A DNA stretch of 64,000 nucleotides from Phycisphaerales bacterium (GTDB taxonomy: Bacteria; Planctomycetota; Phycisphaerae; Phycisphaerales; UBA1924), in NCBI GenBank assembly GCA_947459215.1, contig CANHCQ010000006.1, positions 62,001 to 126,000 of the forward strand. Reading direction: 5' to 3'. Positions within the stretch are counted from its first letter, which is position 1. Each line of letters starts with the position of its first letter. The notes below the pieces were generated by a model. The model saw only the letters and a list, made by a program, of their open reading frames with translations, was not told where the DNA came from and made no database searches. This document shows positions 27,418 through 36,147 of this stretch, in pieces. Position numbers and translations under genes: made by a program.

Positions 27418-27529
27418 GTTGGGTGGCGCCGACCGTTGGTGCCAGCTGGTGGCGTCATCAGTTGCTGCCATCAGTTCGCGGGCTCTGCGGCGCGGCTGAT
27501 GCGGCGGAGGTTGTGGCTCTCGCCAACCA

Positions 27530-27565
27530 CACTGCCGAGCCCGGAGCGGCTCGGCAGTGGCACCC
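27530..27565 (-). repeat. Inverted repeat of the GGGTGCCACTG family
   Basis: A perfect 11-bp stem (27530-27540 with 27549-27559, 8-base loop) continues into GCACCC. Read on the minus strand it starts GGGTGCCACTG like the copy at 8229. Confidence 0.6.
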
Positions 27566-27570
27566 GGCCC

Positions 27571-27576
27571 TAGAAT
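27571..27576 (+). promoter_or_regulatory. -10-like hexamer TAGAAT, 6 nt before a 5-codon ORF
   Basis: TAGAAT, CCCGTG, ATG at 27583. The ORF reads Met-Pro-Ala-Thr-Leu-stop. Confidence 0.45.
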
Positions 27577-27646
27577 CCCGTGATGCCAGCAACCCTCTAA
27601 GCCAATCCTGCGGCGCGATCGGTGTGGTTTTCACAGCGGATCGCAT

Positions 27647-27682
27647 CCCGAAGCGTCTCGGCTTCGGGTTTGTCGCTTTCCT
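27647..27682 (+). terminator. Terminator-like hairpin upstream of the RNHCP gene
   Basis: CCCGAAGC-GTCTCG-GCTTCGGG (27647-27668) followed by TTTGTCGCTTTCC. The stem is perfect, and the T-rich tail is interrupted. With the mini-ORF before it, the layout resembles an attenuator, but this is inference. Confidence 0.45.
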
Positions 27683-27785
27683 CTCGCGTAGGGGCGACCT
27701 GCCGCGGGCTTGGTGCCGGGAACGTCGGATGATTCCCGCTCGGCGACGACATTGATCGCATCGCCGGGCCTGCTGCCAGAAGCCA

Positions 27786-28166
27786 ATGACGAACAAGTTT
27801 GATCGAGCCCGGCCCAACGAGGCGGGCGATTTCGTGTGTGTGCACTGTCGTTCCAACATCCCCGCGCAGGCGTGGGGAACCAAGCACCGGAACCACTGTC
27901 CGGTGTGTCTGTGGTCGCGTCACGTCGATGAGGAGCCGGGGGACCGGGCGAGCCCGTGCCGCGCGGCGATGGAGCCGATCGCGATCGAGGTACGGGGGGC
28001 TCTTCAGGGTGGGGGCGAATGGGCGATCGTGCATCGGTGCACGGCGTGCCGCGTGATCGGGACGAACCGGATCGCGGGCGATGACGATGAACGGGCGTTG
28101 CTCGCGCTGGCGCTTCGGCCGATCGCGAACCCGGCGTTTCCGTTGGATGGGTTTCGAGTGACGTGA
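27786..28166 (+). CDS. RNHCP-domain protein
   Basis: A 126-residue protein. It has a Cys pair (FVCVHCRSNIP), the eponymous RNHCP segment (HRNHCPVCLWSRHVDEEPGDR), a further Cys, then IVHRCTACRVIGTNRIAGDDD. These match the RNHCP family, probably a small zinc-binding protein. The cysteines are arranged as two ribbons. The cellular role is not established to my knowledge. AGAAG lies before the ATG. Confidence 0.88.
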   Translation: MTNKFDRARPNEAGDFVCVHCRSNIPAQAWGTKHRNHCPVCLWSRHVDEEPGDRASPCRAAMEPIAIEVRGALQGGGEWAIVHRCTACRVIGTNRIAGDDDERALLALALRPIANPAFPLDGFRVT

Positions 28167-28177
28167 GGGACGGAGAA

Positions 28178-28300
28178 AGGCGTTCACCACGGAGGCACAG
28201 AGACACAGAGAGAGACCCTTGGGTTGAGACAGGTTGAAAAGCCGTTGTCTTGAACCGAATCTCTTTCTCTGTGCCTCTGTGTCTCTGTGGTGAACTGCCT
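28178..28300. repeat. Inverted repeat CCACGGAGGCACAGAG (family A, copy 2)
   Basis: The left arm is 28178-28214 and the right arm 28261-28300, complementary over about 30 bp with a 46-base spacer. It sits between the stops of convergent genes, exactly like copy 1 at 20906. Confidence 0.85.
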
Positions 28301-28315
28301 CGGCTTTCTGCTCGG

Positions 28316-29995
28316 CTACTTCAGCACGCCTTTGGTGCGGAGGTAGTCGAGCATTTCTTTGGGGAAGGCGCGGACTTCGGCGGCGCCGTTGATCGTGCCG
28401 TGGTCGTAGTTTGGGAGGAGGACGATAGAGCCGAAGCCGCCGGACTTGGGCTTCCACGCGAAGGGAGCGGGCGTGTCGGCGGCGAGGGACTGGCCGTCGA
28501 GGGTGGCGACGTCGTGGGCGAAGAGGCGGACGGCCTCGTTGAGATAGAAGTTGTCGGCGTCGCCGCAGACGAGGCGGACGCGATCGCGGAGGATGGGGAG
28601 GTAGGCGTCGGGAGCGGCGCGGACGATGGCGCCGATGTCGAAGGCGCGGTACTTCTCGGCGACGCTGCGATCGATGACGCCGGTGAGGGGATCGAAGAGG
28701 GCGGCGGGGTTGCCGCGTTCGTTGCGGGGGCCGGCGACGGCGAACCAGGAGTCGTACTGCTGGCCGGAGGTGTTGTCGCTGCCGAGCATGTCTTCCTGGC
28801 GGCATTCGCGGCGGACGGTCATGATCTCGCGCGACTCGCCGGTGTCGCGGTTGGTGCGGCGGAGGGTGGGGCGCTGCTGGACGGTGCCGTCGGGCGCGGT
28901 GGTCTCGTAGAAGTTGGCGTCGTCGTAAATGTTGACGAGCTGGAAGCGGCGGAAGTCGATGGGATCGGGGGCGGTGCTCCAGGCGGCGCCGAAGGTCTGC
29001 GGGTAGTGGAGCACGAGCCAGAGGGTGGACCAGCCACCGGAGGAGTGGCCGCGGAGCAGGCGGGCTTCGGGCTTGGCGATGAGCGGGAACTTGGATTCGA
29101 GCGTGGGGATGAGCTCTTCGACAAGGGCGCGGCCGCAGGGGCCGTTGTTCTCTGAGTCGGCAAAGAGTGTGTGGCCGTTGGGGCTTTCGGCGTTAAGGAC
29201 GATGGTGAAGGCGTTCTGGGCGAGTTCCTTGACGGCGGGGTCTTGGGCGCGGCCTTGCGATGACTTGAGGCGTTCGACGAAGGTGTCGTCGCCGCCGAAA
29301 CCGGGGACGTAGTAGATGGCGGGGTACTTGCGTGCGGGGTCGTAGTTCTGCGGGAAGAGCACGCCGGCTCGCATCATGACCGGGCGGCCGCGGTGGGCGG
29401 TGAGGGAGGTGGAGAGGGTGGAGAACCACTCGATGCCGTCGGCGTCGGCGCGGACCTGGGCGGTGGTGGCGGTGTCGAGGACGATGTCGACAATTGGCTC
29501 GACGCCGGGCTGTGTGACCGTGAATTGCACGGGCGTACTCGAAAAGAGATTGCCGGCATCGCGGCGCCAGTTGCTGTTGGTGCGGCGGGTGATGAGCAGG
29601 GCCTGGGCGCGATAGCCGCCGGGCTTGAGCTGGCTGGGGTTCACGCTGAGGGATTCGGCGGAGTCGTTGATCTCGAAGGAGTCGCCGCGCTTGAGCGCAC
29701 GGACGTCGCCAGCGAAGATGGGCTCTTCGGAATCCCAGAACGGTCCGTCGAGGGGAACGGCCTTGGGGTTGAGAGCACCGCCACTGCCGTCGTCCTTCTT
29801 GATCGACGAATCGGCGATGAGGAAGACAACGAGCCGGCCGGAGGCGGCGTCAGGTCCGATGGAGTCGGCGACGCGAACGCGGAACGTCGCGGCGGAGGCG
29901 CAGGCCGCGATGAGCGTTGCGGAGGCGATCGCGACCCGGGCGAAAAGACGGGCGGAGAGATCGGAAGCGAACGCAGGGCGGCGGAACGTGATCAT
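28316..29995 (-). CDS. Secreted esterase (enterochelin-esterase-like alpha/beta hydrolase)
   Basis: A 559-residue exported protein: signal peptide about residues 1-35, an N-terminal beta-rich domain (about 36-190), then an esterase-D/enterochelin-esterase-like hydrolase. The elbow GHSSGGWS carries the nucleophile Ser near residue 317. A catalytic Asp is likely in VCGDADNFYL and His in NYDHGT. These enzymes hydrolyse siderophore esters or acyl esters; the substrate here is unknown. AAAGGA precedes the ATG at 29995. Confidence 0.85.
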   Translation of the reverse strand: MITFRRPAFASDLSARLFARVAIASATLIAACASAATFRVRVADSIGPDAASGRLVVFLIADSSIKKDDGSGGALNPKAVPLDGPFWDSEEPIFAGDVRALKRGDSFEINDSAESLSVNPSQLKPGGYRAQALLITRRTNSNWRRDAGNLFSSTPVQFTVTQPGVEPIVDIVLDTATTAQVRADADGIEWFSTLSTSLTAHRGRPVMMRAGVLFPQNYDPARKYPAIYYVPGFGGDDTFVERLKSSQGRAQDPAVKELAQNAFTIVLNAESPNGHTLFADSENNGPCGRALVEELIPTLESKFPLIAKPEARLLRGHSSGGWSTLWLVLHYPQTFGAAWSTAPDPIDFRRFQLVNIYDDANFYETTAPDGTVQQRPTLRRTNRDTGESREIMTVRRECRQEDMLGSDNTSGQQYDSWFAVAGPRNERGNPAALFDPLTGVIDRSVAEKYRAFDIGAIVRAAPDAYLPILRDRVRLVCGDADNFYLNEAVRLFAHDVATLDGQSLAADTPAPFAWKPKSGGFGSIVLLPNYDHGTINGAAEVRAFPKEMLDYLRTKGVLK

Positions 29996-30076
29996 GCGAG
30001 TCCTTTGGGAACGCGAGTCGATGACGCGTCTTTGGTATTGCCGGAACGGATCGCGGAAGTTGCGAACGGGTCCGAG

Positions 30077-31546
30077 TCAGCGCTTGGACTCGGACCAGTC
30101 GGCCGAGCTCTGCAGCATCGCCGCGCTGCCGTCGCGGACGATGACCGGGGCGGGCGCGGGCGGCGGCAGCGGAGCGTTTGATTGCGGCGGCGCGGCGTCG
30201 AGTGATTCGATGCGCAGACGCACGACGCGGGTCGGTTCGGCGGCCAGAATGCTGACGCGCAGCGGCTTGACGGCGATATCGCCCAGTTCGGCTTCCCCGA
30301 TCGTGACGGTCTCGCCCTTCTTGGGAATGCGGCCGAGCGCGACGGTGACGAACCCCCCCACTGTCGCGTAGTCGGCGCTTTCGGGGATGGCGAGGCCGAG
30401 ATCGGAGAGCTTGGCGTTGGCGTCGGAGACGTACGCGCGTCCGTCAAGTTCGACGGCGCGGCGGGACTCGTCGGTCTTGGCGTGGGGGATGTCTTCGGGG
30501 CGTTCGTACTCGTCCTGCACGTCGCCGAAGAACTCCTCGACGATGTCTTCGAGGGTGACGAGACCGGCGGTGCCGCCGAACTCGTCGGTGACGACGGCGA
30601 TGTGGACGCGCTTTTGCAGCATGTCGTCGAGCAGCTCGCGGATGGTCTTCGACTCGGGCACGAACAGCGCGGGGCGGAGCACGCCGCGGAGATCGAACAT
30701 CTTGCGGCCGCCGGCGGTTCCGGCGCCGGCCAGCCAGCGGAGCAGGTCCTTGATGTAGAAAACACCGACGACGCGATCAACGGTGCCTTCGTAGACGGGG
30801 ATGCGGCTGTGGGCGCCCTCGCGGATCATGGAGGTGATCTTGCCGAGGTCGTTGGTGAGTTCGAGAACGTCCATCTCGGTGCGGGGCGTCATGATGCCGC
30901 GGACGTTGGTGTCGCGGAAGCGGGCGACGGCGCGGATCATCTGGATCTCGGTGTCGTCGAGCTGACCCTCTTGGCGGGCTTCTTCGACCACGTCGAGCAG
31001 TTCGGCCTGGATCTCCTCGACCTCGTTGACCTCGCTGCGCCCGGAGAGGCGACGGACGACGGCATCGACAAAGGAGACGACGGCGCGGAGCGGTGCGGTG
31101 GCGACGTACATGCCGCGAACGAGGGCGGCGAGGCCGTAGATCGTGGGCTCGGCGAGATGGCGGGCGATGCTCGTGGGGATCACGGTGCCGATGAGCCACA
31201 CGAGCGTGGAGATCGAGAGCACCGAGGTGATGAGGATGCTCCAGCGGGTCGCGGTCGCGGCGTCCTTGGGAGTGATCTCGACGGTGAAGAGCACGGCCGC
31301 AACGGCTGCAACGACACTGAGCGCGACGCGGGCGAGCGCGACCGAGGCCGCATGGCCATCGACGTCATCGATGATCCTGCGGAGGCGGCGTGTCCGCTCG
31401 GCATCGGCGCGGTTCTGGACGATCTCTTCGAGCGCGGAGCGGGAGTGATCGCGCAGGGAGTGGAAGATCGCGCCGAAGACGCCGCAGGCGAGCAGCGAGA
31501 GCAGTGTCACGAAAAGCCATGCGCCAGCGGGGAGGAGTGCGCTCAC
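30077..31546 (-). CDS. CNNM/CorC-type transporter with CBS domains
   Basis: A 489-residue membrane protein. It has an N-terminal DUF21 (CNNM) domain with four spans (residues about 8-160), a pair of CBS domains beginning at VRGIMTPRTEMDVLE, and a C-terminal CorC/HlyC domain (VGGFVTVALGRIPKKGETV). Relatives are linked to Mg2+ or Co2+ efflux; the older name haemolysin is not meaningful. The start overlaps the ybeY stop by 4 bases, so the two are translationally coupled, as in the ybeY-ybeX pairing of many bacteria. The usual phoH/ybeZ neighbour is not present. Confidence 0.9.
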   Translation of the reverse strand: MSALLPAGAWLFVTLLSLLACGVFGAIFHSLRDHSRSALEEIVQNRADAERTRRLRRIIDDVDGHAASVALARVALSVVAAVAAVLFTVEITPKDAATATRWSILITSVLSISTLVWLIGTVIPTSIARHLAEPTIYGLAALVRGMYVATAPLRAVVSFVDAVVRRLSGRSEVNEVEEIQAELLDVVEEARQEGQLDDTEIQMIRAVARFRDTNVRGIMTPRTEMDVLELTNDLGKITSMIREGAHSRIPVYEGTVDRVVGVFYIKDLLRWLAGAGTAGGRKMFDLRGVLRPALFVPESKTIRELLDDMLQKRVHIAVVTDEFGGTAGLVTLEDIVEEFFGDVQDEYERPEDIPHAKTDESRRAVELDGRAYVSDANAKLSDLGLAIPESADYATVGGFVTVALGRIPKKGETVTIGEAELGDIAVKPLRVSILAAEPTRVVRLRIESLDAAPPQSNAPLPPPAPAPVIVRDGSAAMLQSSADWSESKR

Positions 31547-32115
31547 GCGTCACCTCCGGCGTTCTCTTCGGCGGCGTGGAAGCGCACGGACGCACCGATG
31601 GCGGCGAGGATCTCGTCCTCGGCGGCGTGCATGGCGCGATACGCCTCGTCGTCGTGGTCGTCGTGACCGAGACAGTGCAGCACGCCGTGGAGGGCGTAGA
31701 GAAGCAGCTCGTCTTCGGGGGCGTGCCCGCGTTTGGCGCCTTGGCGGGCGGCCTCGTCGAGGCAGAGCGTGATGTCGACGTCGAGCAGCACCACGCCGCG
31801 CGGGTCCGACTCGCCGGACATGTCGAAGGTCAGCACGTCGGTGGTACCGGGAATGCCGGCGTACTCCTCGTGCTGGGCGCTCATCTCGGCGTCGTCGACG
31901 ATGCGGACGCGGACCTCGCCGCCACGGGGCTGGCCATTGGTGCGATGGGCCTCACGCTTGCAGGCCAGCGGGACGGCGCGGCCAAGCAGGTCGAGCAGAC
32001 GCTGGGCGATCGGGGCGGCGACACGCCCGGTGGCGTCGGTCAACTCAAGCCGAACATGGGGGGCGGCGGCAGGGGGCGGCATCGCGGAGTTGGGGGTCGT
32101 GCTCGATCGGCTCAT
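31543..32115 (-). CDS. ybeY: Endoribonuclease YbeY
   Basis: Single-strand-specific metallo-endoribonuclease needed for maturation of 16S rRNA and ribosome quality control. The zinc motif HGVLHCLGHDDH (H-x3-H-x5-H) is present near residue 140, preceded by the family segment TDVLTFDMSG. About 190 residues from ATG 32115. The N-terminal 20 residues are not conserved, and the ATG at 32121 or the frame start at 32160 are alternatives. It is coupled to the CorC-like gene downstream. Confidence 0.93.
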   Translation of the reverse strand: MSRSSTTPNSAMPPPAAAPHVRLELTDATGRVAAPIAQRLLDLLGRAVPLACKREAHRTNGQPRGGEVRVRIVDDAEMSAQHEEYAGIPGTTDVLTFDMSGESDPRGVVLLDVDITLCLDEAARQGAKRGHAPEDELLLYALHGVLHCLGHDDHDDEAYRAMHAAEDEILAAIGASVRFHAAEENAGGDA

Positions 32116-32293
32116 GTCCATTCCGTGGCGAACCAAGCGGCAAGGTGAATCAGGCAGCAAGGAAAATCAGGCGGCGAGGGGAAGACGCCGCCGCCGAGGC
32201 GGGGTTCGCATCGCCATGGTATCAGAGACCACGGGAAAACACCGCGAAGTCGCGAACAATCCGATCGCTATCCGAACACAAACCGATTTTCTA

Positions 32294-33196
32294 TCAAACA
32301 AAGACGCGCACCGCAGAGGGTCTGGCCTCGATGCGGAGCCGATCGGGCGACGCCAGCACGCGGCCGACCTCCCCGTCGAATTGCCACGGCCCGTCGCCCT
32401 CGACGACGATCTCGCGGCCGATGGCCCCGATGAACGCCGGGTGCGACGCCGCCCAACCCAGGCGACAACGACCGGCCCAAGGCAGCAGCCCCAGCGCCGA
32501 GCGCATCGGGAAGAAAGCGATGTTCAGCAAGCCGTCGGAAGGATCGACATCGCCGGTGGACGCACCAGGATCGACACCCAGAGCGAACTGGCGCATGTTG
32601 GCGACGACAAGCCAGCCGGCGTCGTCGGCGACCTTTTTGCCATCGACCCAGACGCGGACGGCGGGCAAGCGCGCCCCGGTGAGCACGCTCTGCAGTTCCT
32701 TGAGCACGGGTGAGGCGTACGCGAGATGGCCACTCACCGATTGTCGCACCTTGCCTAGGCGATGGATGACCGAGGCGTCGGGTCCGAGCGAGAGCATGAT
32801 GGCGAAGCGGGTGGGGTTGGCGAGATCGGCGGTGTGAGCGGCGATGCCAAGGTCGACGGCGCGGGTGGTGCCGCGCTCGATGGTGGTGGCGACGGCGGCG
32901 GGATCGATGGTGTGACCGAAGGCGCGAGCGAAGAGGTTCTCGTTCCCGGTGGGAACGTGATAGATGGGAACGCGGAGGCGTTCGGCAGGGGCGAGCGCGG
33001 CGGCGACGGTACCGTCGCCACCGACAAGGACGAGGGCGGCGGCGCCCGCCGCCGCTTCATCGAGTCGCGTGGAGTCCGCGATGGTGAGGGTGGTGATCTC
33101 GTGCCCGCGTTCACGAAGGTGCGGCAGCAGCCGATCAACCGCGGCCTGAGCGCGGCCGTGGCCGGAGGTGGGGTTGTAGAGAACGACGATCTTCAC
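32294..33196 (-). CDS. Diacylglycerol/sphingosine-type lipid kinase
   Basis: A 300-residue protein of the DAGK catalytic-domain family. It starts KIVVLYNPTSGHGRA, then has the nucleotide loop VLVGGDGTVAAAL, the PTGNENLFARAFG segment, and a C-terminal beta-sandwich with DGKKV and NIAFFP. These soluble enzymes phosphorylate diacylglycerol, undecaprenol or related lipids at the membrane face. Start codon GTG at 33196. A cryptic lipid or NAD-kinase-like activity cannot be excluded. Confidence 0.88.
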   Translation of the reverse strand: MKIVVLYNPTSGHGRAQAAVDRLLPHLRERGHEITTLTIADSTRLDEAAAGAAALVLVGGDGTVAAALAPAERLRVPIYHVPTGNENLFARAFGHTIDPAAVATTIERGTTRAVDLGIAAHTADLANPTRFAIMLSLGPDASVIHRLGKVRQSVSGHLAYASPVLKELQSVLTGARLPAVRVWVDGKKVADDAGWLVVANMRQFALGVDPGASTGDVDPSDGLLNIAFFPMRSALGLLPWAGRCRLGWAASHPAFIGAIGREIVVEGDGPWQFDGEVGRVLASPDRLRIEARPSAVRVFV

Positions 33197-33248
33197 CGGA
33201 GAGGATCGTTGGGAGGTTGGCGTGAGGGGTTCCGGTGAGACGGGGAGA

Positions 33249-33318
33249 CGCTCTTTCGCCTCCTCTCCCCGCGTGCGGCGAGAGGATCGCTTCGCCGCAG
33301 GCGAAGCAGGTGAGGGGA
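33249..33318 (+). repeat. Intergenic repeat, family I (copy 2), with a second hairpin after it
   Basis: It shares layout with 4807-4882: CTCTCCCCGCGTGCGGCGAGAGG, GATCGCTTCGC, GCAGGTGAG. A separate hairpin CTCCCCGCTGCGCGGAGCGGGGAG follows near 33393-33416. These fill the gap between the lipid kinase and the isomerase gene. Confidence 0.5.
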
Positions 33319-33449
33319 CTGCCGGTACCGTCGCGCTGCGACTTCCGAACGCCCTTCACCCCTCCCCGGTCTCGCCAAGCCTCGACCACCCCTCCCCGCT
33401 GCGCGGAGCGGGGAGGCGCGTCAGTCACGAAACACTGCAGCCGATCATG

Positions 33450-33947
<498 letters not shown>

Positions 33948-33953
33948 GGGGCA

Positions 33954-33959
33954 AGAGTA
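33954..33959 (-). promoter_or_regulatory. -10-like hexamer TACTCT, 6 nt before ppiB
   Basis: Minus strand: TACTCT, TGCCCC, ATG at 33947. Confidence 0.5.
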
Positions 33960-34078
33960 GGAAAGGCGTGAGGGGGAAGGAGTGCGGCAGATGGTGCGGG
34001 GAGCCGTGCGTGCGGCTGATCGGACGCGGCGCGTACGCTGTGGGCGGGGCGTTGTCGGCGGCTGATTTCTATCGGTTC

Positions 34079-34128
34079 TGATTTGCTGCTTTGAGCTTTG
34101 CTGCTTTGAGTTTTAGTGCCTTGAACAT
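34079..34128 (+). repeat. GCTTTGAGCTTTGCTG word repeat (family F, copy 1)
   Basis: Imperfect repeats of TTTGAG(C/T)TTTGCTGC in the leader of the following gene. It is AT-rich compared with its surroundings. The same words recur at 63655-63687. A TACGCT at 34034 lies upstream. Confidence 0.75.
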
Positions 34129-34132
34129 TCCC

Positions 34133-35140
34133 ATGCGAGTCGTCTCCCTCCTGCCCTCCGCCACCGAAGCCCTCTGCCTGATCGGCGGAGAATCGATGCT
34201 CGTCGGCCGGTCGCACGAGTGTGACTTTCCGGCGTCGATCGCGCGGGTGCCGGTGCTGACCGCGCAAGCGATCCCGGCGGCGCTGAGCGATGCTTTGAAC
34301 CCGCAGCCCGGGGCGATCGACGCGATGGTGCGGGAACAACTCGCGTCCGGGCAGTCGCTGTATCGGGTGGATGAGAAGCTGCTCCGCGAGCTGCGGCCGG
34401 ACGTGATCCTGACGCAGGATTTGTGCAGCGTCTGCTCGATCGATCTCGCCACGGTGCGGCGGATCGTCGCGGACATGACCACGAGTCATTATCAGCCTCG
34501 CATCGTGTCGCTCAACCCGCAAACGTTCGAGGATGTGCTCGATGATGTGTACCGCGTCGGGGCAGCAGTTGGATTGGATCAAGAGGCCACGGCGGCGGTG
34601 GTGCGGCTGCGGGAGCGGGTGTTCAGCGCGAGCGAATACGTGAACCCGTTCGACGATGGGCCCAATGTCGTGTTCCTGGAGTGGACGGACCCGCTGTTCA
34701 TTGGCGGGCACTGGACGCCGCAGCTGATCGAGCGGGCGGGCGCGCGGCATCCACTGAACGCCACGGTGGCGAAAGAGAGCGCGGGTGCGGCGCTTGGGCC
34801 TCAGGTGGCGGAGCGGGTGGCGGGCAAGTCGATCCGCGTGCCGAAGGAGGCGATGGTCGGTGTGAACCCGGACGCGGTCATCATCGCGCCGTGCGGGATG
34901 AATCTGGAACAGACGCGGGGTTGTGCGGCGGCGCTGCTGAAGGAAGATTGGTTCCGCTCGCTGCGGGCGGCGCGGAACGGGCGCGTGGCGCTGGTGGACG
35001 GGAATCAGTACTTCAACCGTCCAGGGCCGCGCCTGGTGGAGGCGTATGAGTTTCTGGTCGGATGGCTGAACGGGCGCCACGAGGTGGTGCCCGCCGGCTT
35101 TGGCTGGGAACCGCTCTACTTGGTTTCGACCCAGGCCTGA
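34133..35140 (+). CDS. BtuF-like cobalamin/iron-chelate binding protein
   Basis: A 335-residue protein of the periplasmic-binding-protein-like (BtuF/FepB, helical-backbone) family. It begins MRVVSLLPSATEALCLIG and has VLTQDLCSVCSID, VSLNPQTFEDVLDDV, FLEWTDPLFIGGHWTPQLI and a terminal VDGNQYFNRPGPRLVEA. It lacks a signal peptide, as is common for a cytoplasmic-looking subgroup annotated as cobalamin-binding. There is no transporter gene beside it, and I see no cobalamin-riboswitch B12 box upstream. The frame is open from 34091, but that part is word repeat. It overlaps the convergent DUF2950 gene by 25 bases. Confidence 0.8.
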   Translation: MRVVSLLPSATEALCLIGGESMLVGRSHECDFPASIARVPVLTAQAIPAALSDALNPQPGAIDAMVREQLASGQSLYRVDEKLLRELRPDVILTQDLCSVCSIDLATVRRIVADMTTSHYQPRIVSLNPQTFEDVLDDVYRVGAAVGLDQEATAAVVRLRERVFSASEYVNPFDDGPNVVFLEWTDPLFIGGHWTPQLIERAGARHPLNATVAKESAGAALGPQVAERVAGKSIRVPKEAMVGVNPDAVIIAPCGMNLEQTRGCAAALLKEDWFRSLRAARNGRVALVDGNQYFNRPGPRLVEAYEFLVGWLNGRHEVVPAGFGWEPLYLVSTQA

Positions 35141-36066
35141 TCGGGGTTGAACTCGGTCATCCCGCGCGCGATGGCGGCGGTGTTGGGGCCGAGGTCACGC
35201 TCGTAGACCACGCCCTGCTTGGCGATCATGAAGGACATGACGCCGGAGCGGCCGTACTCCGCGGGGTAGGCGATGACGGCGAAGCCGCGGACCATGCGGC
35301 CGTTCTCGATATAGCTCATGCGTCCGCCGGGAGCAAACGGGCCCTGCGCGGAGAGCATGCGGAAGTGGTAGCCGTGGAAGGGACGGGGCTCCGCGTTCGA
35401 GCCTCGGGTGTAGCCCTCGGCGCTCGCGCTGGCGGCGAGATCACCCAGCGGGCTGAGCGCTTCGCCGGGAGAAGCGGGCCAGAAGAGGCCGTTCTTTGTG
35501 CCGGGCTCGCTGATGAACCGGGCGGCGAACGCGGGAGGCGTCTGGCCGTCGGGCGTCACCTTGAAGTACTCGGCCTGCGCGTCGGCGATGGCCAGACATG
35601 ACTGGATGCAGTTGAGTTCGTTGCGACCGATGCGCCGGGCGACGACTTCGTCCAGACCCGCTGCGGTGTCGAGCCGCCAGCCGTCGGCGGACTGCACGAT
35701 GGGGAAGGGCATCGGCCAGTTGTCGTTGCCGACCTCGAGGACGACCGAGCCGGGGTCGTTGGTGACGAGGCGATGGCCCTCGTCATACTTACGGACAAAC
35801 TCTCGCACGTTGTTGCGGTCGGCGACCTCATCGCCGGAACCCAGAACCTCGGTTGCGTTGACGCCGAGGATCTTCGAGAGTTCGTTCATGTCGTCGGCGC
35901 GGAGCGCGGCGACGGTGGCGTTGACGGCGGCATCGGGCGAGGCGAAGGCGGTGCCCGGTTCGATGACGGGTCCGGTGGGCGTGCTGGCACAGGATGCCAC
36001 CACGCACGCGAGGGAGACGAAGGCGAATCGGGAGACGAGACGCAGTGTCGAGGAGATGGTGGGCAT
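35116..36066 (-). CDS. DUF2950-family lipoprotein
   Basis: A 316-residue exported protein. The signal peptide ends in the lipobox-like VASC (Cys26). The body matches DUF2950: FASPDAAVNATVAALRADD, GWRLDTAAGLDEVVARRIGRNELNCIQ, PFHGYHFRMLSAQGP, then SFMIAKQGVVYERDLGPNT. The function is unknown. It stands just downstream of a DUF3300 gene on the same strand; the two families are paired in many bacteria, so they probably act together in the envelope. Confidence 0.88.
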   Translation of the reverse strand: MPTISSTLRLVSRFAFVSLACVVASCASTPTGPVIEPGTAFASPDAAVNATVAALRADDMNELSKILGVNATEVLGSGDEVADRNNVREFVRKYDEGHRLVTNDPGSVVLEVGNDNWPMPFPIVQSADGWRLDTAAGLDEVVARRIGRNELNCIQSCLAIADAQAEYFKVTPDGQTPPAFAARFISEPGTKNGLFWPASPGEALSPLGDLAASASAEGYTRGSNAEPRPFHGYHFRMLSAQGPFAPGGRMSYIENGRMVRGFAVIAYPAEYGRSGVMSFMIAKQGVVYERDLGPNTAAIARGMTEFNPDQAWVETK

Positions 36067-36147
36067 GGGCGATCTCGGCGGGAGGGGGGCGGGGTGCGGG
36101 GAAGGGATTGGGGAGAGGTGCGCGAGCGGAAGAGATGAGCGGGCGAT

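Larger units (their letters stand above)
27418..27785 (+). other. Intergenic region with hairpins and a 5-codon ORF
   Basis: This 368-base gap contains the GGGTGCCACTG-family hairpin (27530-27559), a TAGAAT hexamer at 27571-27576 and a 5-codon ORF beginning ATG 27583. A terminator-like hairpin follows at 27647-27668. No longer open frame looks coding. Confidence 0.5.

Noticed and set aside
34040-34081. 13-codon ORF directly after TACGCT at 34034
   Set aside because: The GTG touches the hexamer, so it would lie before the predicted transcription start. It is probably chance.
33960-34132. Possible cobalamin riboswitch before the BtuF-like gene
   Set aside because: No B12 box or multi-stem layout is visible. 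The leader is mostly word repeat F.
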